Source: Forficula auricularia (lineage: Eukaryota > Arthropoda > Insecta > Dermaptera > Forficulidae). Taken from it: DNA of 64,000 nt. Below are positions 22,501-34,500 of this stretch, in pieces. The notes beneath the pieces were generated by a model. That model was not told where the DNA came from and searched no databases. It was given only the letters and a program-made list of their open reading frames with translations. Every line of letters begins with the position of its first letter. The stretch's first letter is position 1. The DNA lies in the NCBI GenBank assembly GCA_024734495.1, contig JALMQS010000187.1, forward strand, positions 4,282,013 through 4,346,012, given 5' to 3'. The position numbers and the translations under genes were made by a program.

Positions 22501-25500
22501 TAGATGTGTTCAGGTCAATTGCTGAAAATCGATTAATAAGAATAATTGGTTACATTGGTTTTTATAAGGAAATTGTAACTAACAAGTAGCGGCAGCTAGG
22601 AACAGCAATTTTTCCAGTTCAGCCATTCGGATCACATAATTTAAAAAGTAATAAGCCGATTTGCTTGAAATTGATATCAATGTAAAGCTAAATAAATAAG
22701 CTTTAAAGATATATTTATTTTATAAATATCGGCTTGGCCATTTAAAAGAAAAACGACTTTGTATGCGCGCTTGGAGGTTGAGTCGATTTAGCTGCTCCCG
22801 AGTGTATATAGATTTTTGATAATGAATATAAAAACAATCAAATTCACACTGGACCTCTAAACTAGTTCAAGATTAACTCGCAACATATCTAATAATATAC
22901 ATTTACCCACTACTAAACAATAGAGTAGGTAAATCGAATCCATCCTGGTAATATCTCTCATGAATGCTGGTATGATTGAAAAGGGAGCGAACGATGCTTC
23001 TTTGTTTCTTTCGCATCATTAATTTGCTCTTCATTTTACTTTTTTTTTATCTGGCATGAATGAATGTATGTCTTGGTATATATGATGTGCCCCTCCCCCA
23101 CCCTGAATGCACTAATCAGAGTGGCTGCCCCGGGGGCCGGCTGCTATCGGCGCAGGCGGATGGGAGTTCGCGGGCATTCAATCCGTGCTCGAGACCATCT
23201 CCGAACGCTGCCAAGATCTTCAGGGTCTCAACATCACAGGCTGCAAGGAACTCAGTGGCGACCATCTCAAATACATCGCCGAACAGCTGCAGAATCTCAA
23301 TCGGCTTGATTTATCCAGCATCAATGTGAGACCTTTTTTCCATATTAAATACCAATAATTCGAAGGAGACAATAAAGAGAGTGTGTCCTTCTGCTGGAAT
23401 TATAAATTTTATTTATAACGAGACTATAGTTTCGAGGGCTTTGCCCTCTTCATCAGTCTATTACAATGTATTCACAGGAATTAATTTATTATTCATAAAT
23501 TATTTATTATTATTCATAAATTAATTCCTGTGAATACATTGTAATAGACTGATGAAAGGGCAAAGCCCTCGAAACTACTAGTCTCGATAAATAAATAAAA
23601 TTCATAATTCCAGCAGAAGACCCTTTTTATTGTCTCCTTCAATATATAAAAATTCTGCTACTCTCGGCAAAAACTTTCAATTTAATTACCAATAATTCTT
23701 TTACAATATCTATAGGTAATTTATTTTTAAAATTATTTTTTAATATAGCTTCTAGACGAGGGATGAAACGCGATTGGAATTAGGTGTACACCATCTTTGA
23801 ACTTATGTGGAATTATTTTGGAATTCATTAGATAATGCCCCTTCATCTATTGTCTTCTACTTGGAAATGAAAGTTGAAGTGGAAGTAGGTGTACACGATA
23901 TTAGGTCGCGGTTCACCCCTCGCTTCTAGATATATATGTTGCAGTAAAAACCCGTTTTAGTAACAATGGGTTCTTACTAGTTAAAACGCGTTTCACTGAA
24001 TACATTTGTGGCAACTAGAGTTTACTGATGTTGGTTGAGTTTGGTCCAAAGGTCTAGAAACTTCATTTTTGAACTTCCGCATCATTTTAGGTGTTTATTT
24101 TCAAAAAATTTTAAACGAAAATGTCAAAAATTAGAAGCAAAGTGGTAGAGGATGTAATGTTTGACATTTTCGTTTAAAATTTTTTTGAAAATAAACACCC
24201 AAAACAGGCGGAAGGTCAAAAATGAAGATTCTAGACCTTTGAACCAAACTCAACCAATATCAGTAAGCTCTAGTTGCCCAAAGGTATTCAGTGAAACGCG
24301 TTTTAACTAGTTAGAACCCATTCTTAATAAAAAAACGGGTTTTACTGCAACATATACACATATGAAGTTTAGAAAAGCTAAAGTATCTAAGTGCCATATT
24401 TATATATACCAACGCAAATACAATGTCAATGCTATGTACTTATTTTATCTACAATGCTTATTAGTCGTCTCAATAGGGGATTTTTGAACTCAATATATAA
24501 AATAAATTTAAAATGAAAACATTTTTTTGAATACTCACAAAAGCTATTTTGGTACTTAGCTTTTCGAGGCTTTCTTTATAAATATTCGGGCTTTGGCATT
24601 CATTTTTAAGAAAAAAGCTGTACACTTATGGTGAGGTATATTCGAGGTTCGTTACCTCCAAAACAGGTAGCTTTTAAGATTATTACTAAAAAATTGACAT
24701 TTGGACTGTAGTTGTTGCTGCTGATAGTAGAAAAAATTAATTTTTCGACAGCCGCTAAACATAAAAGTGCTGTTAAAAAAACGTGCACCCTATCAAGTTT
24801 ATTGAATAGATCTTTTGAAAACCTATTAAACATGTTATCTTGTAATTTTGTTTTGCTTAACATGTCCGTTAAGACCCACATGTAGCCAGATATTGTGTTG
24901 AATTACATTATATTTATAATATATATTGAAGTAAAACTGAGTTTCCACTGCTACATATTAAGCAAACTGGTCCAAATTTTTACCTGTCATTCTATTATCT
25001 GTCTTACACATGTAACCGAATTTTAGCACACTGGTTTCATTTACAAAAATAAAAAATATATACCATAACTAATCTGATGCACCGATAATGGGCCAGTATT
25101 TTATCTGACATACCAGTAATGGGCCATCTATTAAATCTATTGTGGAACAATAATCAAGTCTAAAACATTATAGAATTACAAAGAGGTGTAACTAAAAACA
25201 ACATTTATCTGTTTTATTCATATTTTTCTAAAACTTTAAAGAAAATACCGATGGTCCAGTAATGGGCCGGCCCGCTCCAGTAATGGGCCAGCCCGTCCAT
25301 TATTGGAAACATTCATAGTTACATTTATTCATTCATTTTCATTTAAAAAATTAAAATTTATTTTTTATTTCTTGGGACTTGAGGGAAGGAGGTCTGGACC
25401 TTGGACCAACCTGAACGTGCTTGATGTCCACCTCCTTTGACGCCTTTTTCACTTGGTTACTATTTTTTCAAATATCTCTCTCTCTCTTTCTCAGTCGTCC

Positions 25501-28500
25501 TCTTGAAATGACTTCACAAGCTCTTGAAAACGACTCAAGAAATAGGTTTCGAAACGTAGTCCATTCTGATAAGAATATCTCATCAAAAATGTGTAATCTG
25601 AGTGATTTCAGCTGAATCTTTTCTTTTGATAAACAACTCAAATCATCAAATCTACATCTAATTTCATCGAGGGAGAGTCTCTTTTTTTCGTTTAAAAATA
25701 ATTTAATGAATTACAAAGCCCGAAATTTTTACTATAAATCTATTAATATATAGGTATATTAAATATATTAAATCAGTTTGTATAGTTATTTAGACTCACT
25801 ACTAACTAGAGAAAAAATATTTAGTGTCATCTATTTTTATTATCCGAATTAAAAACATTTTCCATGAAAAAATAATTATTTTTTTCTTTATTAAAAATAT
25901 ATTATACAAATTAATATTGAATCAATTTACTAATTTTTTTGCTTGTATTTTGCAGCCCGAAAGCAACAACACTCGTTGTGCCGTTTCGATGCTTTCCCTC
26001 ACTCAAATGGCCAAAATAATGGGCGAACGATTGACTCATCTCACGCTGGCAAATAACAAGATTGCCGGCATGCCTCAAATCATTACAGCCCTTTCAGTAA
26101 GTGCTTCTTAATCCGAATCATTACCATCCATCCATTGCTTCGTTCGTAAACAGAAAATATAATTTTAAAAGATATGGTACTTTAATGTTTTAAATTACAA
26201 TTGTGGTGTTTTTTGAGGCTCTTGTAAACCTTGGAAATAGATGGAATGTCTTCGTTAGGAAAAAGAAATAAAATTTCCTTATATTCTAACAATTTATTTT
26301 CGTGAAAGACTTTTCAGACGTTTCGGCGGATATTCTCACACCATCATCAGTCTAAGCTTTTCATAATATAGTACATATATCTGTGTAGAATGTCATTTTC
26401 TTTTTACAGCTAATAACATTATAATCAAAATCTGGAGCCTACTGTGTGTTAAGTTATTATTAATATGGTATGTCAATATCGGTGAATATATCATATATAT
26501 AATGAAATGTTTTAAATCTTATAAAATGTCTTTCTTTAAGTTGTTTCTATAATTATTTCTCTTAAAATATTTTCATAATATAGTACATATATCTGTGTAG
26601 AATATCATTTTCTTTTTACTTTATCCAATGCAAAGCATGGGTAAAGTATTGTAATCGCTCTCGGGGCAAGCGTGGCTTCAAAGGGTCCTCAGGTAAAAAC
26701 TACGGAACCCATGGACTCAATTAAAGTCACAAATTGTAGTATTCAATTAGGTTGAATTTTAGCACGTGATGGTTTTGCCAAAAATTACAAGGGGTCTCGT
26801 CGAGAGCCCAAAAAGTGCGATTTTTCATTTAGTGCGTGCGTATGGATGGATGTATGGATGTATGGATGTATGTATGTTATCGTTTTTTGGCCCACGATTT
26901 TTTCCACACCGTTGCACCGATTGAAATGAAATTGAAAACCTAGCATTCTTTTAACAAAATGAAGCGCTGATTAGTTTTTGGTACATATCGGTCCACAAAC
27001 ATTAGTACTTTATTTCAGTACTTTTTTAGTTTTTTCTAAATATCTTGAAAATGACTTAACCAATTTTGATGAAATTTAATATCCTAATTAAGTACCTTGG
27101 GGACCACAAAAAAGGTTAAATAAAGTTTTTAGTAAAATTATATTTTAAAGTACTTTACTCTAGAACATATTAATATTTCAAATGAATTTGGATAAAGTTT
27201 AGCAACGATCCGTTGCAGTTTATTTATAGTTAACTAGTTGACGACCGGGCCTTCGGCTCGGCGTCACCTTTGGCGGGGAGCGTCTCGTTCATACCAAGTT
27301 TAATAATTGAAATTTAAAATCTTACTGTAAGTATCGAAAGAATGTTCTGAATGAAATTGATTCAAAAATAAGGAAGAATAAGGAAAGATTTATTTAACAC
27401 ATTGCCTAAGCACGATCACTATCTGACCAATCAGAATCGTTCTAATAATTTAACGCTTTGGCATTGGCTATGCACTGGCCAATCAGATCGTTTCCACATA
27501 CATATATATCCACATACTTTTCTATTTTATATATATAGATAGATAGATAGATAACATTATAATCAAATTGAAAGTTTTTGCCGAGAGTAGCAGAATTTTT
27601 ATATATTGAAGGAGACAATAAAAGAGTGTGTCTTCTGCTGGAATTATAAATTTTATTTATTTATAACGAGACTATAGTTTCGAGGGCTTGAAGTGTCAAT
27701 TCTTAACTTGCCCACTCTATGTAATTTATAACCTTAACACATGAAAAATGTAATACTTTCATTCATAAATTAATTCCTGTGAATACATTGTAATAGACTG
27801 ATGAAGAGGGCAAAGCCCTCGAAACTATAGTCTCGTTATAAATAAATAAAATTTATAATTCCAGCAGAAGACACACTCTTTTATTGTCTCCTTCAACATT
27901 ATAATCAAAAGCTGAGTTTCAAGTTATTATTAATATGGTATGTCAATATCAGTGAATATATCATATATATAATGAAATGTTTTAAATCTTATAAAATGTC
28001 TTTCTTTAAGTTGTTTTCTATAATTATTTCTGTTAAAATATATATTTAACTATAATTTTCAACAAGTGATTGGATTTCTTATTAATATTTTATTTTATAT
28101 AAATATTTCATTTTAAATATTAATAAGAAATCCAATCACTTGTTGAAAATTATAGTTAAATATATATTTTAAAAGATATAATTATAGAAAACAACTTGAA
28201 GAAAGACATTTATAAGATTTAAAACATTTCATTATATATATATGATATATTCACTGATATTCGACATACTATATTAATAATAACTTAGGCTCCAGCTTTT
28301 TGATTATAATGTTATTAACTATAAAAAAAAATGACATTCTACACAGATATATGTACTATATTATGAAAAGCATGGACTGATGATGGTGTGAGAATATCCG
28401 CCGAAACGTCTCAAAAGTTTTTCATGAAAGTAAATTGTTAGAATATAAGGAAATTTTGTATTTCTTTTTCCTAACGAAGACATTCCATCTATTTCCAAGG

Positions 28501-31500
28501 TTTGCAAGAGCCTCAAAAAACACCACAATTATAATTTTAAAAATATTATAAAAGAGAAAGAATTCAATCAAACTTTTTCGGACAAATTCTTAAGATTTTA
28601 GTAGAAATCTCTTTTAAAATATATCTTGGTTAATCTGAACCCGAGCTGATTTTTTGAAAAACATTCCAACTATTTTCAAAAAAATCTTTAGTTTTAAATT
28701 AAATATTATATTAATAAAATAATTTAAGATATTTATTACGACTAGAAACGGGAGTTTATTTATCTAACTTAATTTATTTTTTAACATAATATCAATTTAT
28801 ATTTAATTATTATTGAGTAAATTAGAGACATTTTTGAATTGAGCTAGAAGGTAAAATTTCGAATAAAACCGTCTCTTAATACTCTTTTCTTTCATAAATA
28901 AATTTCTCGTTCCGAAATGTAGAAAATCAGAAAAAAATATCGAATTATCATGTGGCTGCAGCTTCAGGAGGAGGCCCGGGGCTAACCAAATAAAATCGGA
29001 AAGGGTGGATTGTTGCATGAAATGCTGAGATAGGGCCTGAGTACGATCGTTTTACGGTCATTTATATCGAGGCCTTAAACTTATTAAAAAAAAAGCATAA
29101 GATAACGCAAAGCGATTTCTCGAATTTTAGTGTATGAAATTGCTTTTTTACACCAAAATTGCTCCAAAGAATCAGATTCAAATGTGTCCTTATAGTTTCT
29201 ATCATTTTGCAATTCAATAAGTGTTCTTGGATTTCTTCTTCAACTTCTCCAGCATTAGTGCCAAAAGGATTGCGTATCAGTTTTTGTTGCAAAAGGAAAA
29301 GGCGGGCGTCACAACTAGTATATATAATAATATAATATTTTTGTTCCAGGTAATTTCATCTCCAAGACAATCTTTATCATTGTCTATTTTCAAAATATTT
29401 ATTTCTTTACCAATTAGTTCCTATATATTTCCTTTTTTAAAACAACGAAATTGATAAAGGGAGAATTTCACCTAAACTTATGGATTTATAATAAATGTTG
29501 TGTAATTGTTTTATAAAATAATTGTACATATTTTTATATATAAATTAATATGTATATAATGTTATTTATATTTTATTTTATTTATTAGAGGCTATTGTTT
29601 CAATGGCTTCATTTCATGTCTATTCATTTTTTATAAAATTTAAAACTTTGACCATCATATCCTAATTTTTTGTTTTGTTTTCTAGACCCACTGCCCAAAT
29701 CTTCAAGTGCTGGATTTATCCAACATGCGTACTGTTTCCCATACAACTGCCGCATTTAACATCGAATTACTTCAAGGTGGATGTCAGAAACTACGTGTAC
29801 TGCGGATAACTAATAGTCAAATAACTCCTGCTTTTGCTAATCTGACAGACCAGGTTTGTTTTATTTCATACATATTTATGATAATTTTTCCATAATTGGT
29901 TATCTAAATATTTTTAGAAGAAGAAATTTGTCTATTCGTTTGTTTTTGGAAATTAAATTTTATTTCCCGTGCTAGGCGGCTGAAATTTTAACTAATTAGT
30001 GATAATGACATCAAACTTAATGGTAAAATCGAATATGTTAATATCTAAGGCTGAATTTTTTACTGTCAAATAAATAACTATATCTAATAAATGATAAATC
30101 CCAAGTTAATTAAATTTTAAACTCAAATTAGATAGAGATTGGAGTGCCCTTAACAAAGTATTATGAAGAGAAATAAATGAGATTGTCCTCTGCTTGTTGC
30201 AAATAAACTGGTACATACATATTCCAAGTATAAATATGTATATATAATTTATTTGGTAGAAACTATAGTTTCGAAGGTTTGACCTTCATCACCTTTAATT
30301 AGAAATATTTTATCTGTTATTTCTCATGGGTTCACTCTTGAGTTAAGGGTTCAAGAAATTAAACTTATTAAATCAAGAAAACTAAAATTAAGTGGAGTAT
30401 AAATGAGTATGGATGAACTTCTGGCTTTTTTGGCGAGTTTATATGAATATAGAATGTGGATATTTCACGTTAGCCTGTAGTAGGAAGAGGGTTTCAAAGG
30501 ATTCAAAAATATAATTATATTATATATATTATAAAATATTAAATCTCCGAATTGTGAAGATAAATCAAACAATGAGAATTTCGAAAAATTAGATTTTACA
30601 TAAAATTCTACATTTATATCTGTAGATACGTTTCAGGAGAAAACGTATATTTCAAAACCGTGCAAAACGAGACACAGCATGCATATAAAAATGGAGGATA
30701 GGTTCAACTAAATTCAAAACCGTGTAAATTGAGGCAAAGATTTGAATGAAAAAATGGAAATCTTTCTACTAAATGTATACCTACCTAGGTAACACAATAT
30801 CCTCAGAATATTCTAAGAAGATTTAAAACCCAGAATATCCTAGAATACTCTGTATATTGTGGTTACCTGGGTATTAATAATAAATAATACGTAATTACAT
30901 ATTCATACATAAATATTTTGTTCAACATTTAAATTAATTTTATTCATAAAAACTAAAATATAAACATAAATTAACCAAGGAAAAAAATTATTCGTTAAAA
31001 TATTAACATTACATTAATATAACGCTAGAATCTCCCCCCCCCTCTAAGAGTGATGGCAAAACACCCTAAAATGGTCAAAATTAAAAAAAATAAAACTAAA
31101 CTGACATTTTGTAATATGTAGGGTATTTCGAAAATGTAGTTTTATTTTCTAAATAAATTAATGTAATTCGAATAAAAGTGATACAGAAAGCAGGGGTGTC
31201 CACAGGGGGGGGGGGGGGTTGAAAACTGTTACATTTTTAGCATTATATGCTCCCCTAAGTTGTCTACACTGGTCATATCTACACGCGATTGAAGTTTGCA
31301 AAATGAGTGCATGAGTTCACAGCATAAATAGTCAAAATATAGCCATATTCTAACCCTGCAAACTGAAACCGTGTAAAACAAGTACCGTATAAATCGAGGG
31401 ATGGGTGTATATTAAACAATCTTCAAACGTTTATTTTATGGCTTAGAGAGAATTGGTTAAATACATAAACAATAATTAAATATTATATTAATATATCGAA

Positions 31501-34500
31501 TTAAACACAAAAATTACCGAGCTCTGTGTACCGAGTACTTTACAATTATTTTAGTTAACCAAAATAAGCCCAGGTGGAATACAGGGGCATTTAGTCAGTA
31601 GATAATAAATATATTTATTTATTTACGTGTCTGATTTCACATTACATACATCGATAAATAAGCTCTTGCTGTGTATTTTTCTAGATGGCCTCGCCAGGAT
31701 TTCCTCTATTAGAAGAGTTGAGCGTAGCTGGAGTCAACGAAGGATTTTCTACTGCACCATTGATGGATGATAATGCTTTAGAACGTATATTAAAATCATC
31801 TCATAAATTACGACTTCTCGATGTTCGTGGTTGTTTACGTATTTCCGATAGCAGCTTAGTGCGTATCCCGGCTTGGGATCTTGAACATCTGTTCTTATCT
31901 GGTTGTTATGTGACTCGACTCAACAGTTCTGGCTTGGAACTTATCGCTCAAAAATGGGCCCATAGTCTAATTGAAATCGATCTCGCCTGGAGTACTGCCA
32001 CGGAGCCTCTTGACCAAGCAGTCGAAACACTTGCTGAAAAAGCCGAAGAATCTCCTCTAAGTAAGCATTTTTTAAATATTTTTTCAAATTAATTTTAACA
32101 AATAATTAATTTTATTGATATAGCTTGCTATTATGGCTCTGATTAACTATAATTAGATTTTTAAAATACAATGCAGCCAAGAAAAAACAACTACCCTCCC
32201 CAATCAGAAGCCGAACCCAAGTGCCTCACTTGGTATCCAGCAGTTTGCTTAATCTTAAGTCCGCTGCACACGAGGCTTTTTCCTCTGCCTGTTTTTGAGA
32301 CGGGAGCTCTGGTTTGCAATTTGGAGGCGTGTCATGATCGAAATGACGTCACTGCTGGCTGTCTTTCTGGCTAGCTTGCTTGATTTAAAAGATAGGACAT
32401 GTTCTATTTTCCGGCTTGGTCCTGGGATGCTTTTGAGTGGAGCAAGCAGACAAAATAATTATTAAAACAAGGCTCGTGGGCAGCGGCCTTTACAGATGAA
32501 AATCTTACCTCTTGTATATTTATGTTCAGCTAAAAAACTGTACGCATACAAGTTACAACAAACTATATTGTAAAATTCTGCTTCTCAATGAATGAAACAT
32601 TCAGTGCATGGTTGTGTTTTATTTATATTATCATTAAAACAAGTGAGTTTTGAATTTTCAAATATATCTTTTTCGAGTTTAACTAGAGATAATTTTCTTA
32701 AAATTAAATTTACTTTAGAAATAAGAAATCAAAACCCAGTATCAAAGATGTATTAGATATGTTTAATTTAGTTCTTGTGCAGTCGACTCATGTGCCAAAC
32801 TTGAAATCTGGTCAGTTGGCTTAATATAATTAATTATATAACTTAGTGGTATCACAGTCGAGACCAATAATACTACAAATAAATTAAAAATTAAGATTTA
32901 AGATTTCTATTTATCTATTAAATTAATTCAAAAATGTTTACAAAGAAATAAGATTAAATTTTTTAATAATGAAGCTGTTGAAGCTTTTATTTTTATGATT
33001 GATTTGATTTAGAGTTGAAATTTTGTTAAAATCACACATAATTAATTATAATTATTTATTGAACACGAATAAATTCGGAGTGGTGCTCAATTCTCATACT
33101 TGAGAACGATCACCGAATAAGTACAAAATTTCAACTCTAAAAATTTTTATTTTTCCTTTTAAGAATATTTTTCAAAACATTTAATCCAAGAACAAAAAAA
33201 ATATCGTGACTTTTCGAAAGTTTCACGTGATGATTAAATTTCAGAAAAATACTATATTTTGCAAAATTCACTTGTTTTTAAATGAAAAAAAAATGTAAAT
33301 TAAATCATTAATTGTGAAAAGAATTTAATTTATCTGTTCTTAATTTCTTTGATATTAGTTTTAATATATTGTATGTCAGAGGTGTTTTGTCCTGAGGGTC
33401 GAACTCACATGGCCGGAAAGTGTGTTAGTACCTGGGTTCAACTCCTGGGGGGACGAACCCTCTGATAATGCAATATAAAAATATTTCTATAATTAAGTAA
33501 TGGAGAGGATTCAGCCAATGGGTAGCTTCTGCTGAATAAAAAACTCCCAATTATAGAAAACGTTTCGGCTTTAATTAAATAATGCCATCATCAGTTCCTA
33601 AGAGCTGAAAAAAGCGATAGAGCACACATGTAAAATTGCATAAAATTTTTTACAAAAAAATCCAAACTTATTAATTACAAAATTATATTTTACAGTATTA
33701 GCGACACAATTAATTTTATAAATAAATTGTCCGCAGGCAGAGTTGTTGTGGATTTTATCATAATATACAAAATTATATGAATTACAAAATGGTACATAAA
33801 TCTTGGTGTGGCTCTCACTTGATATGCGCAATGCCTGCGGACAATTTATTTATAAAATTGATTGTGTCGCTAATACTGTAAGATATAATTTTGTAATTAA
33901 TAAGTTTGGATTTTTTGTAAAAAATTTTATGTAATTTTACATGTGTGCTCTATCGCTTTTTTCAGCTCTTAGGAACTGATGATGGCATTATTTAATTAAA
34001 GCCGAAACGTTTTCTATATAATTGGGAGTTTTTTATTCAGCAGAGGCTACCCATTGGCTGAATCCCTCTCCATTACTTAATTATATACATATACAGCCAT
34101 CAAAATTGTATCAACCTTAAAAATATTTCAACTAATCAAGTACGTTGGCAGGTATTTGGACAGGAAGGTAGCAAATCAAAAAATTGTCATTGATTTTCGC
34201 GATAGTCTTGTCATTTGAATCTTTCTTTTTTATTTAAATTTGTTCATTTTTCGGACCATAAAAATAATGAATTACAATTGATTTTATTCATATTCATATT
34301 GATTTGCTACCTTTCTGTCCAAATACCTGCCATCGCTACTTGATTAATTAAATAATATGGATGCTATGAACTTTAATAATTTCAACTAATATCAAAGAAA
34401 TTTGAAAAAATTCCATCTTTTTTTCAAAAAGAGTTACTCATTCTCTGCTTTAATTAAATCATTAACTATTTTTTTGATAGGATTCTCAATCTCTGCGGCT

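Larger units (their letters stand above)
26198..28533. repeat. Large foldback in FBXL6 intron 4 with nested insertions
   Basis: The outer arms start at about 26,198 (CAATTGTGGTGTTTTTTGAG) and end at about 28,533 (inverted copy). The centre is near 28,095. The arms carry the CTGATGA-hairpin-GAAACGTC module (minus 26,320-26,350; plus 28,377-28,407). The left arm also holds a local duplication of the TATAGTACATATATCTGTG segment and three later insertions: a HINE-like element, a Helitron and a GAAGGAGAC foldback. The right arm is uninterrupted and serves as the empty-site reference. Confidence 0.8.

Noticed and set aside
21529..22589. Several + strand frames across the Tc1 element
   Set aside because: They are antisense shadows of the intact transposase gene on the minus strand.
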